A stretch of 40,025 bases of DNA from Lawsonibacter sp. (lineage in GTDB: Bacteria; Bacillota; Clostridia; Oscillospirales; Oscillospiraceae): assembly GCA_022795855.1 (NCBI GenBank), contig JAAWHL010000017.1:1-40025 (forward strand), given 5' to 3'. This document shows positions 16,501 to 24,599 of the stretch, in pieces (positions within the stretch are counted from its first letter, which is position 1; each line of letters opens with the position of its first letter). The notes beneath the pieces are model-generated. The model searched no databases. It was given only the letters and a program-made list of their open reading frames with translations, and was not told where the DNA came from. A program made the translations under genes and the position numbers.

Positions 16501-18130
16501 AGACGGTGGTGTCGGTGACCACCTCCTCCCGGATGGCGTCAATGGGGGGATTGGTGACCTGGGCGAACAGCTGCTTGAAGTAGTTGAACAGAGGCTGCTC
16601 GTGGCCGGACAGCACGGCCAGGGGGATGTCGATGCCCATGGCGGCGGTGGGCTCGGCCCCGGTGCGGGCCATGGGGAGAATGGTGTTTTTCACATCCTCA
16701 TAGGCATACCCGAAGGCCTTCTGAAGGCGGGTCAGCTCCTCCTGAGAATAGCCGGGCACCTTCCGGTTGGGAATGGGCAGGTCCTTCAGCCGGACCAGCC
16801 CCCGGTCCAGCCACTCGCCGTAGGGCCGGCGGGCCGCGTAGCCCTCCTTCAGCTCCGCGTCGTCAATCATGCGGCCCTGGACGGTGTCCACCAGCAGCAT
16901 CCGCCCGGGCTGGAGGCGGGACTTTTTTACAATCCGGGCGGGGTCAAAGTCCAGCGCCCCCACCTCGGAGGATAAAATCAGCTTGCCGTCATCGGTGATA
17001 TAGTACCGGCTGGGCCGCAGGCCGTTGCGGTCCAGCACCGCGCCCACGCAGTCGCCGTCGGAGAAGAGGATAGAGGCCGGACCGTCCCAGGGCTCCATCA
17101 GGATGGCGTAGTACTGGTACAGGTCCCGCTTGGCCCTGGAGATGCTTCCGTCCTTCATCCAGGGCTCCGGAATGGCAGCCATGACCGCCAGAGGCAGCTC
17201 CATGCCCGACATCACCAGAAACTCCAGCGTGTTGTCCAGCATGGCCGAATCCGACCCGTTGGGGTTGACCACAGGGCAGACCTTGTGCAGGTCCGCGTCA
17301 ATCAGGGGGCTGGACATGGTCTCCTCCCGGGAGGACATGCGGTCCACGTTGCCCCGGATGGTGTTGATTTCCCCGTTGTGGCAAATCAGACGGTAGGGGT
17401 GGGCCCGCTCCCAGCTGGGATTCGTGTTGGTGGAGAAGCGGGAATGAACGCAGGCAATGGCGCTTTGATAGTCCTCGTCCTGAAGGTCCAGGTAAAACCT
17501 GCGCAGTTCCCCCACCAGGAACATCCCTTTATATACAATGGTCCGGCTGGACAGGGAGGGCACGTAGGTGTTGTCGTTGGACTGCTCAAAGACCCGCCGG
17601 GTTATGTACAGCTTCCGGTCAAAATCCAGCCCCCGGGCCACCCCCTCGGGCCGCCGGACAAAGGCCTGCTGAATATCCGGCATCTTCTCCAGCGCCTTGC
17701 GGCCCAGCGCCTGGGGGTCCACCGGCACCCTCCGCCAGCCCAGAAACTCCAGCCCCTCCTTGGCCGCAATCACCTCGAACATCTTTTGGGCCTGGCTGCG
17801 CCGCAGAACGTCCCGGGGAAAGAAAAACATGCCCACGCCGTAGTCCCGTGCCTGCCCCAGCTCGATTCCCAGCACCCCGGCGGCCTTTTGGAAAAAGGTA
17901 TGGGAAATCTGAAGCAGAATTCCCACTCCGTCGCCCGTCTGGCCCTCCGCGTCCTTGCCGGCGCGGTGCTCCAGCTTTTCCACAATGCTCAGCGCGTCGT
18001 CCACCGTCCGGTGGCTCTGCCTCCCCTTGATGTCCACTACCACGCCGATTCCGCAGGCGTCATGCTCCAGCCGGGGATGATACAGCCCCTTTTGTTCATA
18101 GCCGTCCCGCCTGAACTGTTGTTCCGTCAT
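13586..18130 (-). CDS. gltB: glutamate synthase, large subunit
   Basis: 1514 residues, full length. The enzyme hydrolyses glutamine and channels ammonia to 2-oxoglutarate. After a 25-residue propeptide the glutaminase nucleophile is Cys26 (DACGIGVV). The central and FMN-binding domains follow, with the [3Fe-4S] ligands in CCMMRVCNLGTCPAG near residues 1118-1130. The C-terminal GXGXG beta-helix domain is seen in GDCNDYMGKGLSGG and GERFAVRNSGAWAVVEG. The ATG at 18130 has GAGGG seven bases upstream. A sigma-A promoter lies ~90 bases before it. Together with gltD it gives ammonia assimilation via GS-GOGAT. Confidence 0.97.
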   Translation of the reverse strand: MTEQQFRRDGYEQKGLYHPRLEHDACGIGVVVDIKGRQSHRTVDDALSIVEKLEHRAGKDAEGQTGDGVGILLQISHTFFQKAAGVLGIELGQARDYGVGMFFFPRDVLRRSQAQKMFEVIAAKEGLEFLGWRRVPVDPQALGRKALEKMPDIQQAFVRRPEGVARGLDFDRKLYITRRVFEQSNDNTYVPSLSSRTIVYKGMFLVGELRRFYLDLQDEDYQSAIACVHSRFSTNTNPSWERAHPYRLICHNGEINTIRGNVDRMSSREETMSSPLIDADLHKVCPVVNPNGSDSAMLDNTLEFLVMSGMELPLAVMAAIPEPWMKDGSISRAKRDLYQYYAILMEPWDGPASILFSDGDCVGAVLDRNGLRPSRYYITDDGKLILSSEVGALDFDPARIVKKSRLQPGRMLLVDTVQGRMIDDAELKEGYAARRPYGEWLDRGLVRLKDLPIPNRKVPGYSQEELTRLQKAFGYAYEDVKNTILPMARTGAEPTAAMGIDIPLAVLSGHEQPLFNYFKQLFAQVTNPPIDAIREEVVTDTTVYIGSGGNLLQEQAENCRALQVHRPILTSVELMKIQSVQREGFRAETVSILHYKNTPLKRALDHLFVTVDRACRAGANIVILSDRGVDENHVAIPSLLAVSAVERYLIRTKKSSAVSIVLESAEPRDVQHFAALLGYGARAVNPYLAHDTIGSLIDQGLLDKDYYTAVKDYNDAVLGGIVKIASKMGISTLQSYQSAQIFEAVGIDKAVVDEYFTGTLSRVGGVGLKEIGQMVENNHSRAFDPLGLGGDPTLDSLGEHKARAGQEDHMYTPQIIHLLQESTRTGDYRLFKQYTALVDDETKPHTLRGLMEMRYLDEPIPIDEVESVESIVRRFKTGAMSFGSISREAHECMAIAMNTLGGKSNSGEGGEDPARFGTVTNSAIKQVASGRFGVTSEYLVSAQDLQIKMAQGAKPGEGGHLPGKKVTPEVAKTRHSTPGVTLISPPPHHDIYSIEDLAQLIYDLKNANRQARISVKLCAEPGVGTIAAGVAKAGAQVVLICGYDGGTGAAPRNSIHSAGVPWELGVAETHQTLIMNGLRSRIIVETDGKLMSGRDVAIACMLGAEEFGFATAALVAMGCCMMRVCNLGTCPAGIATQNPELRRRFAGKPEYVMNFMRFVAQELREHMARLGVRTVNELVGRTDLLKVREQAVNERAATVDLSAILDNPCRGEEGKRHFDPADVYDFQLEKTVDMRVLLRRMKSALEKGEPKTVSVPVTSTDRTLGTILGSDITRLHGSSLPDDTYTVKCTGGAGQSFGAFIPKGLTLELEGDCNDYMGKGLSGGKIIVHPPKSAKYRPEENIITGNVALYGATGGKAFINGMAGERFAVRNSGAWAVVEGVGDHGCEYMTGGQVLVLGPTGKNFAAGMSGGVAYVWDEDRDLYLRLNKALVSMEPVTDRQDVAQIRQMLTEHIAATGSPKAKEILEYLEEKAACFKKILPRDYDRMMRTIAEFESQGMSREQAEIEAFHANTRD

Positions 18131-18216
18131 AGAAAGCCCTCATTTCCTGGAAGATTGCGGCCCGCTTGCGCCAGGCCTAAAATGCAAGAAAATATTTATT
18201 TACTTGCTTTTTATCT

Positions 18217-18245
18217 ATTTTAACCTCCATTTTAATGAAATACAA
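18217..18245 (-). promoter_or_regulatory. likely sigma-A promoter of gltB
   Basis: TTGTAT (18240-18245), 17 bases, TAAAAT (18217-18222) on the minus strand in a very AT-rich leader. The 346-base space 18131-18476 otherwise holds AT-rich sequence and the bactofilin terminator. Confidence 0.6.
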
Positions 18246-18339
18246 GGGATATATTTTTATGAAATTGCAAGTCTCTACCTTGTAACTTTCATATATTTTC
18301 ACAAAGACATTTGTTCTCCGAGAAAGGACGGCCACGCGC

Positions 18340-18382
18340 AAAAAAGCAGACCCGCCTTCCCCAAGCGGGGAAAACGGGTCTG
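18340..18382 (-). terminator. intrinsic terminator of the bactofilin gene
   Basis: The minus strand shows stem CAGACCCG/CGGGTCTG (18375-18382 with 18347-18354), extended by weaker CCCC/GGGG pairing inside, then CTTTTTT. It lies ~95 bases after the bactofilin stop. Confidence 0.85.
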
Positions 18383-18476
18383 TTCTGCGTCTCTTTGCTT
18401 CCGTTTGGAACGCTTTCGCTCCGGAAAACCGTGCCGTATAGGCAGAGCGCTCACTGAAGCCTGTTGAAGCAGGGTC

Positions 18477-18998
18477 TTACTCCTCCTCCAGCAGAGGGTC
18501 GCCGGCAGTCTTCTCCTCTGCCTGGACCGGCGGCTGAGCTACCTCCTGAACCTCTTCCTTCTGATCCGCCTTGATCATGGTGCTCCGGCCGTCAAAGCGG
18601 CCGCCGTCCTCCACCACCAGGGAGGGGGTGGACACGTCGCCCTCGATACATCCGGTCTGCTCCAGCCGCAGGTGGCCGGAGGACTTGATGTTGCCCTTTA
18701 CGTAACCGGCCACCCGCACCAGGTTGGCCGTGATGGGGCCGGTGACCCTGCCGGTGGTGGTCACAATGACCGAGCCGTCCAGCCGAATCTCGCCCTCCAG
18801 GGTCCCCTCAATCTGGACCACGCCCTCGCCGTGAAGGGTACCGTTCACCAACACGCCCTGAGCAATCACCGTGTTGGTCTGAGCGGGCAGGGGGGCCAGC
18901 TGGGGTGCTTCCGAATAGGTCTGATCGTAAAAATCGTCCTCCGGCTCAATGGCCAGGCGAGGGTCCTCCCGCGTCTCTTGCTTGGAAAATAAGCCCAT
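18477..18998 (-). CDS. bactofilin (polymer-forming cytoskeletal protein)
   Basis: 173 residues. The central ~100 residues are the DUF583 right-handed beta-helix with Gly/Val repeats (GVLVNGTLHGEGVVQIEGTLEGEIRLDG, continuing VTGPITANLVRVAGYVKGNI). Disordered acidic tails flank it, as in bactofilins, which polymerise into membrane-associated filaments that position cell-wall enzymes. The ATG at 18998 (MGLFSKQE) follows AAGGAG; an in-frame ATG at 19037 lacks a site. It is monocistronic, between its own consensus promoter and terminator, divergent from a galactokinase-like gene. Confidence 0.92.
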   Translation of the reverse strand: MGLFSKQETREDPRLAIEPEDDFYDQTYSEAPQLAPLPAQTNTVIAQGVLVNGTLHGEGVVQIEGTLEGEIRLDGSVIVTTTGRVTGPITANLVRVAGYVKGNIKSSGHLRLEQTGCIEGDVSTPSLVVEDGGRFDGRSTMIKADQKEEVQEVAQPPVQAEEKTAGDPLLEEE

Positions 18999-19063
18999 CT
19001 TGATCGTCTCCTTTTCTATGTTAAAATGGATATGCACTGTATACTCTATGTTTTTTCTTTATA

Positions 19064-19092
19064 AGTATAACCCCTGTTTCCGGTCAGGTCAA
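19064..19092 (-). promoter_or_regulatory. sigma-A promoter of bactofilin
   Basis: TTGACC (19087-19092), 17 bases, TATACT (19064-19069) on the minus strand, giving a leader of about 60 bases. Confidence 0.82.
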
Positions 19093-19196
19093 GTGCAAAC
19101 ATGCCGGAGGCGGCGGAAAAGTTCCTCCGATTTTTGGAAAACGGGAGGCGCGCTTTTGGTCAGAACGGAAAAATTTGAAAAAAAAGCCCCTTCATC

Positions 19197-19225
19197 TTGC
19201 AATTTTCAATCAAACACAATATACT
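19197..19225 (+). promoter_or_regulatory. sigma-A promoter of the galactokinase-like gene
   Basis: TTGCAA (19197-19202), 17 bases, TATACT (19220-19225). A start about seven bases on would leave only 8-11 untranslated bases before the GTG/ATG. Confidence 0.8.
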
Positions 19226-19239
19226 GAGGACGCAAAGAG

Positions 19240-20550
19240 GTGATGAGATTGCGCTGTCAGGATTTAATTCAGTCCATCCATTCCGGCGCTTATGACCGGA
19301 CGCTGTCCGGCCTGTACGCCCTGGACGGACAGGCCTCCTCCCTGGACCGGGCAAAAGACCGGGCTTTCCGGGTAATCCGCGGCCTTCAGTCCGTTTTCTC
19401 CCCCTCCCCCGGCGCGTCCGTCCAGCTGTTCAGCGGCCCCGGACGCACCGAGCTGGGGGGCAACCACACCGACCACCAGCACGGCCGGGTGCTGTGCGCC
19501 AGCGTGGATCTGGATATGCTTTGCTGCGCCGTTCCCAACGGCCTGCGCACAGTCCGGATTCACTCCGAGGGCTACCCGGAGCTGGAGATCTCCCTGGACG
19601 ACCTGTCCCCCAAGCCCCAGGAGGAGAACACCTCCGCCGCCCTGGTGCGGGGCGTGGCCGCCAAAATCGCCGCGCTGGGCCATCCCCTGTCCGGCTTTGA
19701 CGCCTACGCCCACTCCACCGTGCTGTCCAGCTCCGGCCTGTCCTCCTCCGCCGCCTACGAGGTACTGCTGGGAAATATCTTCAGCCGCTTCAGCTGCGGC
19801 GGCACGCTGGACCCCATTTCCATCGCCAAAATCGGCCAGTACGCTGAAAACGTCTATTTCGGCAAGCCCTGCGGCCTGATGGACCAGATGGGCTCGTCGG
19901 TAGGCGGCGCGGTGGCCATTGACTTCGCCGACCCCTCCGCCCCCGCGGTGGAGCGGATAGACTACGACTTCAGCCGCTCCGGGCACGCCCTGTGTATTGT
20001 GGATACCGGCTCCTGCCACGCCGACCTGACGGACGACTACGCCGCCATTCCCCGGGAAATGGGGGAGGCCGCCGCCTATTTCGGCAAAGCCGTCCTGCGG
20101 GAGGTGCCCGAGGACCAGTTCCGCGCCGCCCTCCCCGCCCTGCGCCGGGCCTGCGGCGACCGGGCGGTGCTCCGCAGCCTGCACTTCTACGCCGACGACC
20201 GCCGGGCCGCCCAGGAGGCCGCCGCCCTGCGGGCGGGCGACTTTGCCGGTCGCTTCCTGGAGCTGGTCAACGCCTCCGGCCTGTCCTCCTCCCTCCTCCT
20301 CCAGAACGCCTGGTCCGCCGCCGACCCCCGGCAGCAGGCCGTCCCCATGGCCCTGGCCCTGGGCTCCGAGCTGCTGGACGGCGCCGGCGCCATTCGGGTC
20401 CACGGCGGCGGCTTCGCCGGGACCATCCAGGCCTTCGTCCCCCTGGACCGGCTGGAGCGGTTCCGCTCCGGCATGGAGGCCCTGCTGGGCCCCGGCATGT
20501 GCCACGTGCTCCACATCCGCGCCCAGGGCGGGTGTACGGTGGCTCCCTGA
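19240..20550 (+). CDS. galactokinase-like GHMP kinase
   Basis: 436 residues (435 from the ATG at 19243). The substrate signature reads GRTELGGNHTDHQHG, the galactokinase form of GRxNLIGEHTDY. The GHMP ATP loop is SSSGLSSSAAYEVLLG and the third motif is VHGGGFAGTIQAF. It exceeds E. coli GalK (382) mainly through a ~60-residue N-terminal extension. No galT or galE is adjacent, so the in vivo sugar is uncertain; galactokinase is the best call, another sugar 1-kinase the alternative. GTG (19240) and ATG (19243) are adjacent; AGGA lies ~9 bases before the GTG but would be close to the predicted transcript start. It converges on the DUF4349 gene with a shared terminator. Confidence 0.85.
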   Translation: MMRLRCQDLIQSIHSGAYDRTLSGLYALDGQASSLDRAKDRAFRVIRGLQSVFSPSPGASVQLFSGPGRTELGGNHTDHQHGRVLCASVDLDMLCCAVPNGLRTVRIHSEGYPELEISLDDLSPKPQEENTSAALVRGVAAKIAALGHPLSGFDAYAHSTVLSSSGLSSSAAYEVLLGNIFSRFSCGGTLDPISIAKIGQYAENVYFGKPCGLMDQMGSSVGGAVAIDFADPSAPAVERIDYDFSRSGHALCIVDTGSCHADLTDDYAAIPREMGEAAAYFGKAVLREVPEDQFRAALPALRRACGDRAVLRSLHFYADDRRAAQEAAALRAGDFAGRFLELVNASGLSSSLLLQNAWSAADPRQQAVPMALALGSELLDGAGAIRVHGGGFAGTIQAFVPLDRLERFRSGMEALLGPGMCHVLHIRAQGGCTVAP

Positions 20551-20568
20551 ACCTGTTTCCTGTATTGA

Positions 20569-20609
20569 AAAGGTCCTCCGCGGGCATGTCTGCCCCGCGG
20601 AGGACCTTT
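20569..20609. terminator. bidirectional terminator between convergent genes
   Basis: A 16-bp perfect stem (20569-20584 with 20594-20609), GC-rich inside with A/T ends, and a nine-base loop. It serves the galactokinase-like gene (+) and the DUF4349 gene (-, tail TTTTCAA). Confidence 0.85.
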
Positions 20610-20659
20610 AGCTTATTCTTTGTCCATCTCTCTCAGCTCAAACAGGATTCGCTCCGTGC

Positions 20660-21622
20660 TCAATCCGGCGGGTCCTGGGGCGTGTCTTTTTTCCTCCGGA
20701 CGCTCCGGCCCTTCCGGCGCAGGAGAATCACTCCGCCGGCCGCGGCGGCAATCACAGTAATTCCCACCCCAAAGACATGGTAGGACAGCCACACCAGCGC
20801 CTCCTGGAACCCGCTGACCAGACTGGCCCCGCTGTGGACCAGCCCGGCGGCCATGCGCGTGCCCAGACTGTCCGCCACGCCGGTCTCCCGGGTCACCGTC
20901 TGCACCTCCTGCAGCCAGATGCTGATGGTGGAAAAGCCCACCAGGCTGTCATACCGGCTCAGCGTGGAGGAGTACTGCTCAATCTGGTACTCCACCTCGC
21001 TCAGGGCGTTTTCCAGAGAGATGATGTCCTCCATGCTCTCTGCCCGGGACAGCAGATCCAAAAGCCGCTCCTGCTTGGTCTGCTGGGTCTTCAGCCGGGC
21101 CTGGGTGTCATAGTACTGCTCGCCGATGTTTTCGCTGCTCTCGGTTTTGCTGGTGATATAGCCCAGCTCCCCGGTCTGAGCCAGAAAGCTCTCATAGCGC
21201 TCCGCCGGGATGCGGACGATATACTCCCCGCTCCGGCTGACGTTCACGTCCCGGTAGCTGCCGCCGTACACCGATTTGCTCTCAAAGTATCCGCCGCACC
21301 CGCTGACCAGCCCGTCCAGGGCGGCCGACACCCGGTCAAACTCGGTGGTCTGAAGGTTCAGCTCCGCCCGGCGGATCAGCTTTACTCCGGGATTTTGGTA
21401 GACAGACTGCATCTCCCCGGAGCCGGGAGCAGGGGCGGAGGATTCCTGGGGATACTCCACCCCATTCCACATCTCGCCCTCCGCCATATCCATGGACGGG
21501 GCGCTCGCACCCGGAGCGGAGGCCGCAGGCGCGGGAGCGCTTGTGCTGCGTCCGCCGCAGGAGGCCAGCAGGAGAATCAGGGCCAGCAGCGGGGCCAGGC
21601 GCCCCCATGGGTTTCGTTTCAT
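20660..21622 (-). CDS. DUF4349 lipoprotein
   Basis: 320 residues. Lipobox LLASC with Cys22, a Ser/Ala/Pro linker, then the DUF4349 domain (about 78-290: LIRRAELNLQTTEFDRV.. IPAERYESFL.. YYDTQARLKTQQTKQERLLDLLSRAESMEDII..LENALSEVEYQIEQY), which contains a long coiled coil. A transmembrane helix (VGITVIAAAAGGVILL) and a basic tail close it. With both a lipid anchor and a C-terminal helix, the coiled coil would sit outside the membrane. The molecular function of the family is unknown. AGGAGG lies seven bases before the ATG at 21622. Confidence 0.88.
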   Translation of the reverse strand: MKRNPWGRLAPLLALILLLASCGGRSTSAPAPAASAPGASAPSMDMAEGEMWNGVEYPQESSAPAPGSGEMQSVYQNPGVKLIRRAELNLQTTEFDRVSAALDGLVSGCGGYFESKSVYGGSYRDVNVSRSGEYIVRIPAERYESFLAQTGELGYITSKTESSENIGEQYYDTQARLKTQQTKQERLLDLLSRAESMEDIISLENALSEVEYQIEQYSSTLSRYDSLVGFSTISIWLQEVQTVTRETGVADSLGTRMAAGLVHSGASLVSGFQEALVWLSYHVFGVGITVIAAAAGGVILLRRKGRSVRRKKDTPQDPPD

Positions 21623-21739
21623 TTGAAATTCCTCCTTTTCAAAAATCGCTCTTCACTTATCCGGACGAAAAAGAAAAAGAAATGTTTCGCACCGCCGGAC
21701 AAATTTTTTCATAGGATGGGCAAAACAGGAGGTATCGCC

Positions 21740-22480
21740 ATGCCCATCATTTATTTGTCCCCCTCTACTCAGGAAAAAAATTATTATGTCAGCGGCGGAA
21801 CCGAGGAGCAGTACATGAATCTGCTGGCCGATAAGATGATTCCCTATCTGGACTCCTCCGGCATCCGCTACACCCGCAACACCCCCAGCATGACGGCAGC
21901 CAGCTCCATCGCCGCATCCAACGCGGGAAATTACGACTTCCATCTGGCCCTGCACTCCAACGCCGCTCCAGAGGGCCGCTACGGCACGGTGCGGGGCATC
22001 ATTGCCTTCTACTACCCCGGCAGCGCCCAGGGCCAGCGGGCGGCGGAAATCTTCGCCAATAATCTGCGGGCCATCTACCCCCTGCCCAACAAGGTTCGGG
22101 CCCTGTCCACCACCACCATCGGGGAGGTGCGCCGGGTCCAGGCCCCCGCCGTCCTGCTGGAAATCGGATTCCACGACAACACCGACGATGCGGCCTGGAT
22201 TAAAAACAACCTGGACGAGATTGCCCGGGTGTTGGTTCTGGCCCTGACGGAGTACTTCGGCATCCCCTTCCTGGCCCCCACCGCCGCCCGCTCCGGAATG
22301 GTGGATGTAGACTGGGGCAGCCTGAACATCCGCAGCCGCCCCGACCTCCAGGCCCCCATTCTGGCCCGCGCCCCCGACGGCGCCTACCTCTCCATTATCA
22401 ACCTGTGGCAGGGCTGGTACCTGGTGAACTACAACGGTACCATCGGCTACGCCAGCCGGGACTACGTCACGCTGAACTGA
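21740..22480 (+). CDS. N-acetylmuramoyl-L-alanine amidase-like protein with SH3 domain
   Basis: 246 residues. Residues 1-175 follow the Amidase_3 layout: ALHSNA gives a zinc-ligand His and LLEIGFHDN the catalytic Glu region. The usual first His of that family (GHGG) is replaced by YLSPSTQEKNYY, so the metal site may be unusual or the enzyme altered. Residues ~185-246 form a bacterial SH3 domain (VDWGSLNIRSRPDL..) for wall binding. There is no signal peptide, so it may act in the mother cell or leave on lysis. AGGAGG is seven bases before the ATG. It is followed 14 bases later by the LysM-GH18 gene. Confidence 0.85.
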   Translation: MPIIYLSPSTQEKNYYVSGGTEEQYMNLLADKMIPYLDSSGIRYTRNTPSMTAASSIAASNAGNYDFHLALHSNAAPEGRYGTVRGIIAFYYPGSAQGQRAAEIFANNLRAIYPLPNKVRALSTTTIGEVRRVQAPAVLLEIGFHDNTDDAAWIKNNLDEIARVLVLALTEYFGIPFLAPTAARSGMVDVDWGSLNIRSRPDLQAPILARAPDGAYLSIINLWQGWYLVNYNGTIGYASRDYVTLN

Positions 22481-22494
22481 GGGAGGGACGGTTT

Positions 22495-23775
22495 ATGGAC
22501 ATCCACGCAGTGCAGCCCGGCGAGACCCTCTACTCCATCGCCCAGGACTACGGCGTGCCCATGGCCCGCCTGCTGGACGACAACCAGCTGCCCAATCCCA
22601 CCCGCCTTGTGGTTGGACAGACACTTGTGATTCAGTACCCCCTGCGCACCTACACCGTCCGCACCGGCGACACGCTCCTCTCCATTGCCCAGGCCAACGG
22701 CATGACCACCCGCCGGCTGCTGCGCAACAACCCGGTCCTCCGCGGTGAGACGGACATTCAGGCAGGACAGGAGCTGGTTTTATCCTACCGTCAGGAGAAG
22801 GAGGGCGCCCTGTCTGTCAACGGCTACGCCTATCCCTATGTGGACCGGGGGCTCCTTCAGCGTACCCTGCCCTATCTGACCAACCTGACCCCCTTTACCT
22901 ACGGCTTCACCCCCCAGGGCACGCTGGTCCCCCTGGACGACGGCCCGATGCTGGCCGCCGCCCGCCAGCTGGAGGTGGCTCCCCTGCTCCACCTGTCCAC
23001 CCTGACGGAGGACGGCGGGTTTTCCAACGAGCTGGCCCACGCGATTCTCACCAATCAGACCGCCCAGAACACGCTGATTTCCAATCTGCTCCAAATCCTC
23101 TCCGACAAGGGTTACCGGGGACTGGATGTGGACTTTGAATATGTCTACGCCCAGGACGCGGATGCCTATGCCCGCTTTATCGCCCGCCTGCGGGAGGCGC
23201 TGGCGCCCCGGGGCCTGCCCGTCCTGGTGGCGCTGGCCCCTAAGGTGTTTGCCGGCCAGCCCGGCCTGCTGTACGAGGGCCACAACTACCGCCTGCTCTC
23301 CCAGGCCGCCGACCAGGTGCTGCTGATGACCTACGAGTGGGGCTATACCTACGGCCCGCCCATGGCGGTGGCCCCCATCCGGAACGTGCGGCAGGTGGTG
23401 GAGTACGCCCTGACCGAGATGTCCCCGGAAAAAATCTGGCTGGGCATTCCCAATTACGGCTACGACTGGATTCTTCCCTACCAGCGCGGTCGGAAGGCCA
23501 CCTCTATCTCCAACCAGTACGCGGTCACTCTGGCCGGCCGGTACTACGCCTCCATCCGCTACGACGAGCAGGCCCAGTCCCCCTGGTTCCGCTACGTGGA
23601 CGAGCGGGGCCAGGAGCACGAGGTCTGGTTCGAGGACGCCCGCAGCATCCGGGCCAAGCTGGCCCTGATTCCGGAGTACGGGCTGTACGGCGCAGGCTAC
23701 TGGAACCTGATGCGGCCCTTTCCCCAAAACTGGCTGGTGCTCAACGCGCTGTACGATATCCGGGACGCAGGATAA
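22495..23775 (+). CDS. LysM-GH18 spore-type peptidoglycan hydrolase (SleL/YaaH-like)
   Basis: 426 residues. Two LysM domains (about 2-45, HAVQPGETLYSIAQDYGV; and 49-95, YTVRTGDTLLSIAQANGM) precede a GH18 barrel. The catalytic DxxDxDxE-type motif is GLDVDFEYV; LMTYEWGY and the C-terminal YGAGYWNL are conserved. Homologues SleL/YaaH are cortical-fragment N-acetylglucosaminidases. There is no signal peptide, typical of spore-coat LysM enzymes. The ATG at 22495 follows GGGAGGG. It is operonic with the amidase-like gene. Confidence 0.92.
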   Translation: MDIHAVQPGETLYSIAQDYGVPMARLLDDNQLPNPTRLVVGQTLVIQYPLRTYTVRTGDTLLSIAQANGMTTRRLLRNNPVLRGETDIQAGQELVLSYRQEKEGALSVNGYAYPYVDRGLLQRTLPYLTNLTPFTYGFTPQGTLVPLDDGPMLAAARQLEVAPLLHLSTLTEDGGFSNELAHAILTNQTAQNTLISNLLQILSDKGYRGLDVDFEYVYAQDADAYARFIARLREALAPRGLPVLVALAPKVFAGQPGLLYEGHNYRLLSQAADQVLLMTYEWGYTYGPPMAVAPIRNVRQVVEYALTEMSPEKIWLGIPNYGYDWILPYQRGRKATSISNQYAVTLAGRYYASIRYDEQAQSPWFRYVDERGQEHEVWFEDARSIRAKLALIPEYGLYGAGYWNLMRPFPQNWLVLNALYDIRDAG

Positions 23776-23804
23776 TTGATTTTTTCCCCGCCCCGTAGTA
23801 CAAT
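23776..23804 (+). promoter_or_regulatory. likely sigma-A promoter of the thioesterase gene
   Basis: TTGATT (23776-23781), 17 bases, TACAAT (23799-23804), directly after the GH18 stop; AGGAGG precedes the next ATG. Confidence 0.7.
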
Positions 23805-23837
23805 AGCCCTATTCCAAAGAAAAAGGAGGACATTCTC

Positions 23838-24227
23838 ATGTCTCTTACTGCCGGCCTGAAGGGCCGCGCCGACGACACAGTCGGCGAACACAACACCGCT
23901 CAGGCCGCCTGCTCCGGTGCGCTGCCCGTCTTCGGCACCCCCTTTATGGCGGCTCTGATGGAGAAGGCCGCCTGGACCTCCATTGCGCCCTACCTTGCCC
24001 CGGGCGAGAGCACCGTAGGCACCCGCCTGAATATCTCCCACCTGTCCGCCACCCCCGTCGGAATGCGGGTCTGGGCGGAAAGCGAGGTCACGGCAGTGGA
24101 CGGCAAGCGCATTGAACTGACCGTCGCCGCCTATGACGAGGCGGGCAAAATCGGCGAGGGCACCCACGAGCGGTTCATTGTCACCGACCAGCGCTTTCTG
24201 TCCAAGGCCGCCCGGAAGCGGGAGTGA
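23838..24227 (+). CDS. FlK-like hotdog thioesterase
   Basis: 129-residue hotdog-fold thioesterase. The fluoroacetyl-CoA thioesterase FlK uses Thr42, Glu50 and His76; here Thr34, Glu42 and His68 occur at exactly the same mutual spacing (FGTPFMAALMEKAAW and NISHLSATPVG). Many gut Clostridia carry this family; the true acyl-CoA substrate is unknown and fluoroacetyl-CoA is not implied. The ATG has AGGAGG upstream. The stop overlaps the next GTG as GTGA, so the following truncated gene may be translated by coupling. Confidence 0.88.
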   Translation: MSLTAGLKGRADDTVGEHNTAQAACSGALPVFGTPFMAALMEKAAWTSIAPYLAPGESTVGTRLNISHLSATPVGMRVWAESEVTAVDGKRIELTVAAYDEAGKIGEGTHERFIVTDQRFLSKAARKRE

Positions 24228-24592
24228 TTCCCGCCCGCATTGCCAAAACCCTGTCCTTTCTGGTGGAGGACGGGTGCGTGCTGATTGCCGCCGCCGGAGA
24301 CACCAAAATCGACAACGGGAAATTCAAAGGGAAATTTCATACCAAGGCCAAAATGCTGACCCCCGAGCAGGTAGCCCGGTTCACCGGCCATGCCGTGGGC
24401 GGCGTGTGTCCCTTTGCCAATCCCGAGGGGGTGCGCACCTACCTGGACGTGTCCCTCCAGCGCTTTGATACCGTGTTTCCCGCCGCCGGCAGCAGCAATT
24501 CCGCCATCGAGCTGACTTGCGGCGAGCTGGAGAAATACGCCCACAGCTTGGAGTGGATTGATGTGTGCAAGGGCTGGCAGAAGAACCCCTGA
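24224..24592 (+). pseudogene. YbaK/ProX-type aminoacyl-tRNA deacylase, N-terminus missing
   Basis: 122 residues from a GTG overlapping the thioesterase stop. PARIAKTLSFLVEDG, AAGDTKIDN with the family's key Lys, TGHAVGGVCPFA and FDTVFPAAGSSNSAIELT are a clear YbaK domain. Family proteins are about 155-160 residues and carry some 35-40 residues before ..ARIAKTLSF; these are absent, and no other frame upstream encodes them. Members clear mischarged tRNA. The remaining core might still fold, so it is either a small-deletion pseudogene or a shortened functional variant. The only ribosome site is inside the upstream gene. Confidence 0.75.
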
Positions 24593-24599
24593 GCCGAAA

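Noticed and set aside
20611-20662. 16-residue minus-strand frame from TTG (MSTERILFELREMDKE) overlapping the DUF4349 stop
   Set aside because: It has no ribosome-binding site and is too short; chance reading of a gene end is more likely.
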